Assembly: GCA_016800925.1 (NCBI GenBank)
Contig: JABCPU010000363.1
Coordinates: forward strand, 1-64,000
Direction of reading: 5' to 3'
Origin: Suillus spraguei
Lineage: Eukaryota > Basidiomycota > Agaricomycetes > Boletales > Suillaceae
DNA: 64,000 nt
Below, piece by piece: positions 46,282 through 57,018 of the stretch. Below the pieces are notes generated by a model that was not told where the DNA came from, made no database searches, and saw only the letters and a list, made by a program, of their open reading frames with translations. The position numbers and the translations under genes are program-made. How positions within the stretch are numbered: the stretch's first letter is position 1; each line of letters begins with the position of its first letter.

Positions 46282-47755
46282 ATGTTCTCCGTTTCATCCT
46301 TGTTGGTACTCCTGGCTTTCTCAATCACGGGATCACCCGTTGAAGTTCGCAATTCCTTCATCACCCTCCCCATGACCAGGAGGTCAACATTCTCCAATGT
46401 TACTGACATCTTGCGGCACGATGAAGCTCGCGTGGCGGCCTTTATGGAATACAGCACGCATGGCCGACGTGCTGATGTCCCTTTGCGCTACTACCTGGAT
46501 ATGGGCTACACCGTATCAGTTGACATTGGCTGGCCCCCCATAACCTGTAAGTTCAACACTGAGAAAAAATGAACATGCGGCTGCTAATGTATTATTGAAG
46601 ACTACTTGCTTGTCGAGAGCTCTAGCTCTATCACATGGATTGGCGCCAGAAATCCGTACGTGAGCCTCACCGGCGTCAACACTGGAGTTTCTGCGGAGGT
46701 CCATTACGACTTTGGCACCTTCCAAGGTATGACATATAACAATATCATAAGTTGAAAATACGTATGATTGGTATCTACAGGAATTCTGTTCAGAGATGCA
46801 TTATCTTTCACTGAACTCACCGTCCACAAAATGCTATTCGGTGTTACTGTTACTTCCCAAGGCATCGGTATTGACGGTACTCTTGGCATCGGGCCTAGAG
46901 TGTCAAGCCTCGACGCGCTACAACATGAAAATGTTCCAGCACGCACGATTCCGTCTGTCACTGACTACCTGTTTGGGCAAGATACCATTCGTCAGCCCGT
47001 TGTTGGTATCTTTTTCAAGCCCATCGTTACAAATTTTGTCAACGATGGAGAACTCACCTTTGGTGGAGCCGACCCCACCAAGTACACCAGCGCCATTGGA
47101 TACACGTAAGGCACCTTGGCTTCTTGATCAATCCATACTGATAGTAATTGTTTTGTTTCAGTCATATCACCGCCACCCCCGCTCATCGCTGAATTGGGGT
47201 ATCGATCAGGAGATCTACTACGGCAATAGAGAAATCATGCACCGCACCGCTGGCGTCGTAGATTGTGGTACCACCTTTCTTTACATTGCCTCCGGTATGC
47301 ATTTAGAGTGCAGCAAGTAACAATGGTCTCATCGGCGTTCGATAGATGCCTATCAGAGGTACCAGGCTGCAACCGGCGGTATTGTGAATGCGGCGAATGA
47401 TCTTCTCCAGATTTCCGCTCAGCAGTACAATCACCTGCGTGCATTGAACTTCCATATTGACCTGGTATGTCAATTCTGTCAGCCCTCACACCCATTGTTC
47501 ACCATTTGCACAGGAAATATAAATATACGCTCTCAGTCCTAATGCGCAAATCTGGCCTCGTTCTCTCAATCACTTTATGTTTGGCGGTCGCGATGATATA
47601 TTTCTCATCGTTAAAACCCTTCCCATGTCCAGTGGCATAGGGTATGACTTTATTATGGGCTACGTATTCCTCCAGCGCTTCTACACTGTGTTCGATGCCC
47701 ACAATTCCCAAATCGGTTTTGCCGAAACCGCGCACACTTATGACGAGACCAACTG
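46282..47755 (+). pseudogene. polyporopepsin-type aspartic peptidase-like protein, damaged copy
   Basis: The protein begins MFSVSSLLVLLAFSITGSPV, a signal peptide, followed by a propeptide. Where pepsin-type enzymes have DTG in the first lobe, this copy reads YLLVESSSSITWIGA, so the catalytic Asp is Glu and the Thr-Gly is lost. The body has GTLGIGPRVSSLDALQHEN, TIPSVTDYLFGQDTIRQPVV, ELTFGGADPTKYTSAIGYT, NWGIDQEIYYGN, and the second motif VVDCGTTFLYIAS (DCG for DTG). The end is FDAHNSQIGFAETAHTYDET plus N. Compared with copy 2, one base is missing near 47165-47190, and an in-frame TAA follows the acceptor near 47522. This copy is therefore probably dead. Five or six introns are shared with copy 2. 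Confidence 0.85.
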
Positions 47756-48146
47756 ATACGGGATTGCCAAAGTATACGAAGCATCGTTTTGCAGACGCAA
47801 AGCAGCATACGAATCTGAATATACGGACTCTTCTCGAATAGGCTATGGAGGTTACTTGAGTTTCTATATACTACGATTAGAATATAGCAATACAAGTGAG
47901 CGCAGCTCGTCTAAGGTCTTATATAAGTGAATACTGTGCAAGTTTGCGTCTAGTCCTATAGAAGATCTCTTTTGTGCATCCATACGTGGTATATTTATTA
48001 TTGTTGTCTATCCTGTCCTGCATCTGAGTCTGAGTGCATGGTATGTTGCAGATGTCAAAGAGTTGTTGAGACAAAGCATAGAGTAGGTCAAGAAATTAGC
48101 GTCAACATCCGACTGCTCTTTATGAACCCACAAAATAGCTGATATC

Positions 48147-49190
48147 ATGCCTGCCATACGCCCTCAAGCACGATGCTCAGAACAACTGAAGATAAGACTT
48201 ACCAGTCCATCAATAGCTTCCCAAATGCAACCTGTATGTGATACTAGGGGGAGAGGCACAATGACTCATGGTACAAGGGGACGTGGCAGTGGGATGACTC
48301 CTACCTCAGCCAGTGCCATCCCATCTACAACTACTAGCCTTGACACTCCTGGTATCAGCAAGATCAGATGGGAGACATTGAATTGTAACTGAACATCCAC
48401 ACTTGTAACATACCTTTCTACACATCCTGCTGACTGCTGAATACTATTCTATGAGGGAAAGAAGTCTCACTGCAATGATGACAGCCCTCCTTCCAGCAGT
48501 GACAAGGGCAAGATTCATGTAGTAATCGCTAAGCAAATATTTGAGAAGGATGAAATGTACAAGCACATGTATGCTGAGGATTGCACAAAGTTTGTGCAGG
48601 CTGTGGGCAACCATCTCACTTAGTGCATACCCTATTCCTTATCATTATGTACATGCTAATCACATCAGGAAATTCACACATTCCTTGACGTGCCCTTATG
48701 CAGACTTATTTACACTTAACTGCCTTGGTGAAATTGAATCTACTTGTCCAAAATTTCAATGTGAGTGAATTCAGAAAAAAAATGTTGAGATATATTAATA
48801 TACATGTTTTATTATATTTCACACTCAAAAAATATAAGATATGCCAGGTGAATGATGTGAGAGAGAGCAAACAAGTTTTGAGATAAGTGAGTTAAGCTGA
48901 TTAAGCACGTCAAGGAATGTGTGAATTTCCTGATGCACTATATCTTAGTCTCAAGGGGAAATATAAGACCAATCATGTGCACTTGAAGCAGACAAGTGCT
49001 GGTGTCAGTCCAGAGGACCCTGATGCTGCAGCAAATCTCTTAAGTATGTTTTCTAAAAATAAAAATCGGGCAAAACTAACTTGATTACAGTGCAAGTTTT
49101 AAATGACTTTCCATAGTATGAGGAGCTCGCTGGCATATGGAGGGATAATCCTGCATATGCCACAAAAATGTTCATGTCTGCTTGTTACTG
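48147..49190 (+). pseudogene. relic of repeated protein family, interrupted by MITE
   Basis: The frame from 48147 reads PSTTTSLDTPGISKIRWETL. After stops it continues STLVTYLSTHPADC, KGKIHVVIAKQIFEKDEMYK and DCTKFVQAVGNHLT. The MITE at 48663-48935 interrupts it. It resumes as SLKGKYKTNHVHLKQTSAGV, SPEDPDAAANLL, then VQVLNDFP and YEELAGIWRDNPAYATKMF. The pattern (W..T..L..YL..HPAD; KGKIH..IA..IF; DP.AA..LL) belongs, as far as I recall, to a family found in many copies in agaricomycete genomes, of unknown role. Several stops and the insertion show that it is non-functional. Confidence 0.55.
48663..48935 (+). mobile_element. MITE, copy 1 (273 bp)
   Basis: Perfect 31-bp terminal inverted repeats begin CATCAGGAAATTCACACATT and end with the mirror sequence CCTGATG. 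The AT-rich interior has no gene. It is flanked by CA on both sides. A second copy in opposite orientation lies at 60689-60947. It splits a protein-coding relic. Confidence 0.9.
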
Positions 49191-49221
49191 ACAAAACTAA
49201 GTAAAAGCAGCGTATACTGTG

Positions 49222-49712
49222 CTCAGCTGCTATCCAAAGGAAGGATGAGAGAACGACTGTTATTCACCTAAGTAAAAGTAGCATATATGTTGGAATCCGA
49301 AGGATCTGAGAGGGAAGAGGCCAAAGGATCCAAGATAGGTACGAGTGGGAAGTGATAAGGAGAATGGTCTGAGCACAAGGCCTAAATGGCCAATAGTGTG
49401 TGCCAGCGTGAGAACATTGTTATGCTCTGCAATATGCCGTTTGATTTCGTTACACTATGGAATATGCTGTTTGATTAGTTTTATTTTCGTTGCTATTCCA
49501 CTCACCTTAAAGTAGTCGCTCAAGCGCAAAAACATCTCAGTTCTTTTCAAGAGACTGAGATTTACCTTGTTATCTAGTGCGCCTGCTCCCTCCCCATTCA
49601 TCTCATAATCCTAGAGTATACTGTGCTACTACATAGTCAGATATAAAGTAAATATTAATGACAGTAAGTGCATACCTCAGCTGCTATCCAAAGGAAGGAT
49701 GAGAGAATGACT
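49222..49712. repeat. 37-bp direct repeats around a possible solo LTR
   Basis: Direct repeats CTCAGCTGCTATCCAAAGGA... occur at 49222-49258 and 49676-49712. Between them a segment starting TGTTGGAATCCGAAGG (49288) ends near 49640, and ATATA precedes and follows it. This could be a solo LTR with a 5-bp duplication, but its 3' end (CAG) is atypical, so the call is tentative. Confidence 0.35.
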
Positions 49713-50859
49713 GAGGGAAAGTTACATGAAAGAGTCCATTATATGATAAGAACAAGCTTGCTAAGACACCATGAGGCTTGCTTAAGAAATCCCTAACCTC
49801 TCCACTATTATGTGTGCACCCAAGCACCTCCAAGGTGTGCTTAAGCATGTATGTGATTAAGCGCGACAAAACATGATGTGTTAGTGACCTAGCCAGGCAC
49901 TAAGGAACTTGAGTGGTGTCTGCGACAGGCGCTCTATCAAGAGCGGTGGCCCATGCATATTGGTCTCCTAGCACGGAGTGCACTAGTTGCATTGGTCAGA
50001 GGTAGGCGCTACGCACTGTCTCATGACCTACGTCACAGAGATGAGGTTCTTGACAACGATCAAAGACATAGAAGCGATGAGCTTCTATGAAGTTCGAATA
50101 GTGACAATAAGCTTATCAAAAGCTTATCAAAAGAAGTTCAGGGTCGAAGATCAAGTAGATTCAAGTTAAAGAAGTACAAAGGCTATCTGCGCATATTTAT
50201 ATGTAAGATTGAAGCAGAGCGCGAATACGTAAGTATCGCTAGATTAAGTATGAAGTCAGATAGCCAATAGGAAGACACATGCTCATAGACGAGTCAGAGG
50301 CATATGAACCAATGAATGCACACATGTGCGAAAGGGAGTCATAGGTGCGGAGCCAAAGGTCTAAAGGGTACGAGCCAATGAGGTGACGCACAAGTCATAG
50401 GTAAATGCAAAGGAAAAGATAAAAGGAAATACGATGAAATGAAGAAACTAGCGCTGGCCTAAGTATAAGCGCGGTGTTAATCCTACTAAAGGCGCAAGTG
50501 AGATGTTCGACCCAAGAGGACTGCAGATAGAAGCAATTCCTTCTAAGTTAGTGCGAAGGAAACAATGAAGTACTAAAATGGCAACGAGGATTCTGGTTTC
50601 TGAGGTTAGCGGCGGAAGCGGTATGTCGGCGGTACTAGCGCGGTGTCAGCAGTACATGCGTGGTAACGATAGCTGCAATGGTTAGCTAGCAAGGGCAGGA
50701 ACAAAGTTACTTGGGCAAGACAAAAATGTTATAACTACCAGCGGTGCAGTAGCGGTAGCGGCAACTTCCTTATGAGCAGGAACGCAGATGAGAGAGAAAG
50801 CGACCCAGTGAGATCACTGGCTGTGGTCTGGTTACGAGTAGCGAAGTCAAAAGTCGCAC
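49713..50859. other. repeat-derived sequence, no gene
   Basis: No coding family is seen. From 50600 the sequence is rich in AGCGGT-type strings resembling the interior of the 950-bp LTR family described below, so it is probably older LTR debris. Confidence 0.4.
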
Positions 50860-51825
50860 TGTAAAGATACAACCTAGCTTGGGCTGTAGATAAACCACTG
50901 CCTAAACTAGTATGTTAGTCTTGCGCTCCATCTAGTCTGCTTCACTTGTAAGAACAAGAGCGTTCGACCCTAAAGGGGGATGCCTATTTAGTATGGTCAA
51001 GTTTGAGTCTAACTTATTTGCAAAACAAGCATCGAAGTCAGCGGTAAGTTGCCACGGTCAGCGATGATACCGCCGGAACTAGCGTCATGCGTTGCGGTGC
51101 TACCGTTGTCGAGATAAAGTCAGTAACAGTTGCGTCTAGCGAGCAATGTTGAGCGGTGGTCTCAGTGGTAGTGGTAAGGTTGCGAGCGGTGCAAAGAAAC
51201 AGTAAAGAAGTCTGCGGTACTTTCAGCGGTAAAGTAGCGGAGCGTGAGAAGTTCAGTCAAAAGTAACAATCAAAAGTCCAGCGGTATGCTGGTGGTAACG
51301 GAGAACGAGCGTGATGTATTAACGAGCGATAAGGGAACTTTAAAGACTATGTCCACTACTGGGTTGATCCAGAGCTAGACAATAATCCTGACCTATAGTA
51401 CGTGCAATGGTGTAAAATCAGGTGCTCTATCGTGTGGGGTACACGGTGCTTATATCCTAATTTGTATGTACTCGGGATACTCTAGGTGAGATCAGTAGCG
51501 CTGGAGTGTAGTAACCACTGTAAGTAAACATAGCGCGAGGCACTGCGGCATGAGGCAACATGTAATAACGCTTGCCGTGGAATCAGTGATAATGAACAGG
51601 AAACAAACTACGCACCAAATGGAGCTATGCAGATGCGGCAAGGACATGGAAGGACATCGGTTCGTGGAACGTGGTGCGGCAGTTGGTACGGTGTGCGGTA
51701 AGTGTGGGATGCCGCCGGTTACTGCTAAAGGGGTAAGAAGGCCATGGACTAGTGGTAACTCCTGTAGACGTGAGACGAGTGTCAAAATATGGGGTTTTAA
51801 GCCCAGCGCCAATATGTTCGTTACA
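50860..51825 (+). repeat. solo LTR, family B, copy 1 (966 bp)
   Basis: It begins TGTAAAGATACAACC and ends CGTTACA. It matches 58416-59364 along its whole length, and its first ~140 bp match 53752 and 55224. TG...CA termini and absence of coding content indicate an LTR. The flanks CGCAC and GTGCG are complementary rather than direct repeats, so the target duplication is not confirmed here. Confidence 0.75.
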
Positions 51826-51840
51826 GTGCGGTACTTCGAG

Positions 51841-52474
51841 TGTTACGAACTGGGGTGGCGTCACCAGCGACAGTGAAAAGACACAGTCGGTCTGCTGGGA
51901 AGTTCTACAATGTCCAGAAGAGGACAAGGTGAAAGTACAAGGAACGTGTTCCGAGTACAATCAAGGGTTCAGCCTCAAAGACAAGTCTAAGAGGTTCTAC
52001 AAGAATAGAGACTAAGACTAAGGAGTGCTTAGACTTAGAGATGATTCAAGACAACTTAGGTTGGAGGTCTAAGTGAAGGATGTTCCAGGTAAAACCCAGT
52101 AAGATTAAAGTAAAGAATCTACTACAAGTACACTGTGCTTATATAGGTACATATGTGCGCACAGACCAGGTAACCATGAGAATATAAGTGCATATCCTAA
52201 TGAGGAAGGCATATATTGTACAAGCGTGTTGAAATGCATGAGTAAAGGATGAAAGCACATGTTTAGCGTACGCGTATGCTAAACTGGCTGAGTCTGAGAA
52301 TAGAGTCATGGGAGTTCATGACATCACATGATATGATGTGTCGACGATGTATGGTTGGATCATATAGTCATGTGATGTCTGATGGAAGTGGAAGTGTCCG
52401 AGCAATAAGCTCTGTATCACGTGATATACAAGAATAGAAAGGAGAATGAAATAGGGGCACGTACGACTGTAACA
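51841..52474 (+). repeat. solo LTR, family A, copy 1 (634 bp)
   Basis: It begins TGTTACGAACTGGGG and ends GACTGTAACA, with the 5-bp direct repeat TCGAG immediately on both sides (51836-51840 and 52475-52479). A TATATAGG-like box lies inside near 52142. This is a clean solo LTR, probably Ty3-type from the termini. It inserted beside family B sequence. Confidence 0.88.
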
Positions 52475-52589
52475 TCGAGTGGTAAAGTTACCGGCGGTTA
52501 AATCAATGAGCGTGGTTCGAACGGAGAAGAGTTCAAATGCAAATAGATTGCGACTAGTGAGCGTTTCTGATACTAAGTCCTAGTGAAGG

Positions 52590-53008
52590 GATGTAACAGG
52601 AAGTAAATGTAACAGTATGTATGTTCAGTCCTTTTTAACATATGCGAGTGTGTACGAGATAACTATGCGAGTCCGGTAGCGAGAAAGAAAATAAACGGGG
52701 TACTTAATTATGAGGCGCACAGCATGCAGCGGCCCCTTGAGATATAAGGTAAATCCTGCCGTAGGTTTAGTAACGGCGGAAGCAAGGTAACTACGCACCA
52801 ATGGATTCTAGATGGAATAGGATGGGACATGAGGGCATCGGCGCGAGGATCCGGTAAGGGTTCGCGCAAGAAGAACGGTTCTGCATTAGCGGAGTGAAAA
52901 GACTATTTTGTCGCTATAAGGAAATCCTTCAGTTGCCGCTGCAGACGTTAATGAGATGCTTGTCGAAAACGGGGTTTTGACGGTCAGCGTGACTTTTCTT
53001 GCTACAAT
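52590..53008 (+). repeat. family B LTR, partial (3' part)
   Basis: This stretch matches the last ~430 bp of copy 2 (about 54320-54691): TCCTTTTTAACATRT..., ...CCAATGGAT..., ending CTTGCTACA. The 5' half is not next to it in the same form, so it is a fragment. Confidence 0.6.
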
Positions 53009-53429
53009 GACACCAGACGTAGTCCTTGAACCAGAGAGTTGTTTGTACGAACCAGAGGGTAGCATGTGTTGAAGCCCAGAGGAGGGCATTGAACGTGACA
53101 GAGGCGTTTGAGGCGCGAGAGGCGTGTGGAGCATGAGGAGTACCGGAAGAGTGCGCATTTAGCGGCGATGGAGGAGGCGAGCATAGGTGAGGTAGGGAGT
53201 GATGATGGCAAGCCAGATGAGGTAGCGGAGGACGAGGATGGAGACCTCATCGGGACAAGAGTAGATGGCAATGCATAGGAGGAAAAATGATAGTAGGGGC
53301 ACAAGAAGGTGTTCTTGTAACATGATGAAGCATGATGAAGTGCGGTCAAACATGAAAGGTGCAGGAAAGGTGTGAAAGGTGCAGTGACATGCACACTTCA
53401 CCAAAGGTGCAAACTCATTTGGTTTTGTC
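53009..53429. other. no gene recognised
   Basis: Purine-rich sequence with overlapping minus-strand open frames that lack family motifs. Probably transposon-derived. Confidence 0.35.
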
Positions 53430-54848
53430 AGTTATGAACTGGGGTGGCATCACCAGTGACAGTGAAAAGACACAGTCAGTCACTTGGAAGTTCTACAACA
53501 CTCAGAAGAGAGTGAGGCTTGAAAGTACAAGGAACACGTTCTGAGTATGACCAAGGGTTCTGTCTAAGAGTCACAACTTCAAAGACAATTGAGAATAGAG
53601 ACCAAGACTAAGGAGTGCTTAGACTTAGAGACAATTCAGATGATTAAAGGTTGAAGGCCTTTAATGAAAGAGATTCCAGGTAAAACCCAGTAAGATTAAA
53701 GTACTGAATACAAGTGTAATACACCATGCTTAAATAAGCCAATATGTGCGCTGTAAAGATACAATCTAGCCTGGGCTGTAGATGAACCATGGCCTAAACT
53801 AGTATGCGAGTCTTGCGCTCCGTCTAGTCTGCTTCACTTGCAAAGCAAGAGCATTCGACCCTAAAGGGAATACTAAGTTAATATAGTTCAATAATGCCCA
53901 ACCTGTGGTGCAAGACTGCTGTCAGAGGTAGTGAGATGCTAGCAGTGACCTCCGGTCTGTGGGAAACTAGCAGTAATACTAGCGGTAAGCGCGGGAAAGC
54001 GGTAGACAAGCGGTAGCAAAAGTGGTAAAACTGCGGTAGTGCGTGCGGTAAAACTGCAGTAAGGCGTGGGAAACTGGTGGTAAAACAAGCGGTGAAGCGC
54101 GGGAAAGCATAGCGCAAGTGGTGAAGCACGGAAAGCGTAGCGCAAGCAGTGAAGCGCGGGAAAGCGGTAAAGAGCGGTGGTGCATGCAGCAGTAAAACAA
54201 TTCTTAAGAGATAGTGACTTTGGCGAAAGACTTTATTCTGTTAGAGACAGTAGTGGTGACAATTCCTAAGTACTGTGTGTACCATAGAGGGAAAAGTAAA
54301 AGTACTGGAATGTGCGAAGAGTCCTTTTTAACATGTACCATGAATGGCCGGAATACATAGCGAGAACGGTAGGGAGATAGAGATATTTAGCTAAGAGGCA
54401 TGCAGCAAGCAAGTGGTGTCACAGAAGGTAAGGTAAGTCTTGCCATAGCTTTAGTAACGGTGGAAATGAATATGCTATGTACCAATGGATCTTAGACAGA
54501 AATGGAATGGACAGGAGGACATCGGTAGCGAGATTTGGTCAGGGGCAAGGATCCACGGAGCGAAAACGGTACCAGCGAAGTGAAAAGGGGTAATGCTCAC
54601 TATAGGGGTTTTCTCGGTAGCCACTGTAGGCAGTAATGAGACACTTGTGTAAAACGGCACTTTCATGGTCAGCATGACTTTGTTCGCTACAGCGCATGGG
54701 CCAAAGTATCATGAGAATGTAACTATGTATCCTGAAGAGGAAGGGAAGCAAATATTCCAGACATGTTGAATGTATGAGTGAAAGAAACCATATCACATGA
54801 TATACAAGATAGGAGAGAAAATGAATAGGGGCATGTACAATTGTAACA
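53430..54848 (+). repeat. solo LTR, family A, copy 2, split by family B insertion
   Basis: The 5' part (53430-53751) starts GTTATGAACTGGGGTGG and the 3' part (54692-54848) ends TTGTAACA. Together they reproduce family A copy 1. The split occurs at the GTGCGC that copy 1 retains uninterrupted near 52155. Confidence 0.85.
53752..54691 (+). repeat. solo LTR, family B, copy 2, nested (940 bp)
   Basis: It begins TGTAAAGATACAATC and ends TTCGCTACA, flanked by GCGC on both sides (53748-53751 and 54692-54695), the target duplicated on insertion into family A. The interior (53930-54190) is a minisatellite of AGCGGTAAAGCGCGGGAA-like units. Confidence 0.87.
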
Positions 54849-55114
54849 CCACTCCCAGTATGGATGCACAGGAGATCTCAAGTCCCTCACTCAAGCAAAC
54901 CATAAAGGCAAAGAACCCCCCCCCCTTCCTGATACTAACAATCACACTGACCCTTCAATGATTGTTGATGATGTCCCCCCTCCCTCTGACATCGATGATG
55001 AGCTTGTCAATCCTCCCCCCAACTCTTTGTACAACACTGAAGATCACTTACTGGATGACATCATCAATCCTGTCGTTGATCCAATTTTGACCCTGTTGTT
55101 GGCCCTGTTGTCAA
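54849..55114 (+). pseudogene. 5' part of an interrupted acidic coding sequence
   Basis: The frames read HTDPSMIVDDVPPPSDIDDE, PPPNSLYNTEDHLLDDIINP and, after one base shift, FDPVVGPVVNV. It breaks off at 55115 where LTR sequence begins and may resume at 56149 (SLAEDNSLEIEDADVDGLDG) to a stop at 56283. Function is unknown; low complexity suggests a disordered protein, possibly of a transposon. Confidence 0.4.
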
Positions 55115-55223
55115 TGTTATGAACTGGGATGGCATCACCAGTGACAGTGCAAAGACACAGTCAGTCTGCTGGGAAGTTCTACTTTCATTCAAAGAGAATG
55201 AGGATGAAGAGTACAAGGAACAA
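55115..55223 (+). repeat. family A LTR, copy 3, truncated
   Basis: The first ~109 bp of family A (TGTTATGAACTGGGATGG...) are present. The rest is cut off by family B copy 3 and is not found on the other side. Confidence 0.75.
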
Positions 55224-56148
55224 TGTAAATATAAAATCTGGCCTGGGCTGTAGTGAACTACTACCAAGCCAGTATATGAGTCTTGTGCTCCATCTAGTCT
55301 GCTTCACTTGCAAGCAAGAGCATTCAACCCTAAAGGGAATGCTAGTTAGTATAGTTCATTAATACCTATCCTGCAGTGTGAGACTGTTGCTGGTGGTAGT
55401 GAGATGCTAAAGGTGACCTCTGATCTGTGGGAAACTAGCAGTAAAACTAGCGGTAAGCATGGGAAAGCGGTAGATGAGCAGTAGTACCAGTGGTAAAACT
55501 GCAGTAGTATGAGTGGTAAAACTGCGGTAAAGCATGGGAACTTCTGCGGTAAAACAAGCGGTAAAGCGTGGGAAAGTGGTAGTGCAAGCGGTGAAGTGCA
55601 GGAAAACAGTAAAGAGTGGTGGTGTGTGCAGCAGTAAGGAGATTCTTAAGAGACAGCAACTTTGGTAAAGGACTTTATTCAGTAGTGACAGTAGTAGTGA
55701 CTATTCCTAAGTACCGTGTGTACTATAGGAGGGAAGTAAGGAATGAGTACTGGTACCTAGGAATTTTATATGAAAGAATAGCTATGGAGACAGAAGGGAT
55801 AGGATAAACATGTAGCAGACATGTAATAAGACTGCACTACAGTTTACAAAACATAATGTACCGGCGAGACTGGATGGACATTGGACAGACAGTAAATCTT
55901 GCTTGAGAATGCCTAATGGGTTTGTGGAGATTCCTGGAGATCACTGCTCCATGGGAACATTGCTGTAGGCCAGCCATTAAGCTGCAATGAGGCTTCCAGA
56001 GTGTGGAACAATACTGTTAGACAGGGGTAACACATGGTAAAATGTCACGGCAAGGGACAGTGAAGCTGAGGGGTAAGGATAATGATTGCCGGTTGACACC
56101 TATATGAAAATGTGCCATTTTGAGCCCAGCATGAGTTTGTTTGTCACA
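55224..56148 (+). repeat. family B LTR, copy 3 (925 bp)
   Basis: It begins TGTAAATATAAAATCTGG and ends TTTGTCACA. It matches copy 2, including the minisatellite of AGCGGTAAA-type units (about 55440-55610). No target duplication is visible because the left flank is truncated family A. Confidence 0.72.
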
Positions 56149-56283
56149 CCAATCACTAGCTTAGCTGAGGACAATTCCCTAGAAATTGAGGATGCAGATG
56201 TTGATGGGTTAGATGGTAATGGCAATGGTGAGGAGGCTGCGCATTTTGAAGCTCGTATTGAACAGATGTCACAGTCACTGTAG
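56149..56283 (+). pseudogene. 3' part of the interrupted acidic coding sequence
   Basis: It reads SLAEDNSLEIEDADVDGLDG, then EARIEQMSQSL and a stop. Composition continues that of 54849-55114, and the two would join if the LTRs were removed, although the exact frame across the gap cannot be shown. Confidence 0.35.
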
Positions 56284-56349
56284 TTATACTTGTACAGATT
56301 GTAGTTTATACCTTGTTGAATGTTGAACATATGTCCTACTGTGTGCCTC

Positions 56350-56600
56350 TTTCAGAATGCACAAAGATGAACAAATCGTGCACTTTGTCATTGATGAAGC
56401 GCATGTTATTCAAAGGTGCATAATAACCAGCTTACTGATACTTAGATGGTGCACCTGACTATCAATCATTGTAGCTCATCTTACTCTCTGAAGATAAATA
56501 GCACAACTATATGAAGACACACAAATTGTGCACTTTGCTATTGATGAAGTGCATTCCATTCAAAGGTGCAGAGGCTTGCTGATACTTAGATGATGCATCT
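56350..56600 (+). pseudogene. RecQ-like helicase DEAH fragments, tandemly duplicated
   Basis: The first unit (about 56355-56460) reads DEQIVHFVIDEAHVIQRC and the second (about 56515-56600) reads TQIVHFAIDEVHSIQRC. Both correspond to the Walker B/DEAH motif of RecQ-family helicases (QI.HVVIDEAH.I..W). The nucleotide similarity between units over ~100 bp shows a local duplication about 160 bp apart. No other helicase motif is seen. Confidence 0.6.
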
Positions 56601-57018
56601 GGCTATCAATTATCATAATGTCATATGGCACATGCTTGCAGCATCATGTTTCTTCACTTCATTCTTTCTGTTCCTCTGTTCTCTCTCAATATTATTCTCT
56701 TCTAAAATGCCCAAGAAAGCCTGCACATTTGTCCGTAAATCTGATGTGCTAGATGGTTATCTGCTTTGGCCTATTCATTGTTTGACATTTTTAGATCTTG
56801 CATTCGCAGATGATGATACTGACCTGGCCATTAGTCTCTTCTCCATTGTGCAATTGTGTATACTGATTAATATCTGTAGCATGACTATCTTACTATTCAA
56901 TTTCATGCCACATTCGACTTTCGTTCAGGTGGTTCTCATACTATCCACCCATGTTGAGGAAAATCTGGGAAGCATAGCCATAAATTCACTGCTGTCATGT
57001 CACCAGACATCACACTGA
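56590..57018 (+). CDS. open frame in transposon debris
   Basis: This 142-residue frame contains two hydrophobic stretches (SCFFTSFFLFLCSLSILF; LFSIVQLCILINICSMTILL) and an inner start MPKKACTFVRKSDVLDGYLL. It lies among relics and has an AT-rich, pyrimidine-rich composition. I do not recognise it; it may be a remnant of a transposon protein read in the wrong frame. Confidence 0.25.
   Translation: MMHLAINYHNVIWHMLAASCFFTSFFLFLCSLSILFSSKMPKKACTFVRKSDVLDGYLLWPIHCLTFLDLAFADDDTDLAISLFSIVQLCILINICSMTILLFNFMPHSTFVQVVLILSTHVEENLGSIAINSLLSCHQTSH

Larger units (their letters stand above)
45957..48140 (+). repeat. 2.2-kb segmental duplication, copy 1
   Basis: From AATATCAAGGATT (45957) to CAAAATAGCTGA (48140) this block matches 61011-63212 in the same orientation, including the upstream palindromes, the whole peptidase gene and about 380 bp of 3' flank. 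Divergence is a few percent with small indels. The copies are separated by about 12.9 kb of repeat-rich DNA. Confidence 0.93.

Noticed and set aside
50943..50960. GTTCGACCC within LTR family B, similar to a tRNA B box
   Set aside because: No A box, acceptor stem or cloverleaf can be drawn, and the string recurs in every family B copy as part of the LTR.
50853..51830. CGCAC...GTGCG around family B copy 1 as longer terminal inverted repeats of a DNA transposon
   Set aside because: The extension is absent at copies 3 and 4, and copy 2 has a direct GCGC duplication, so an LTR with TG...CA ends explains the family better.
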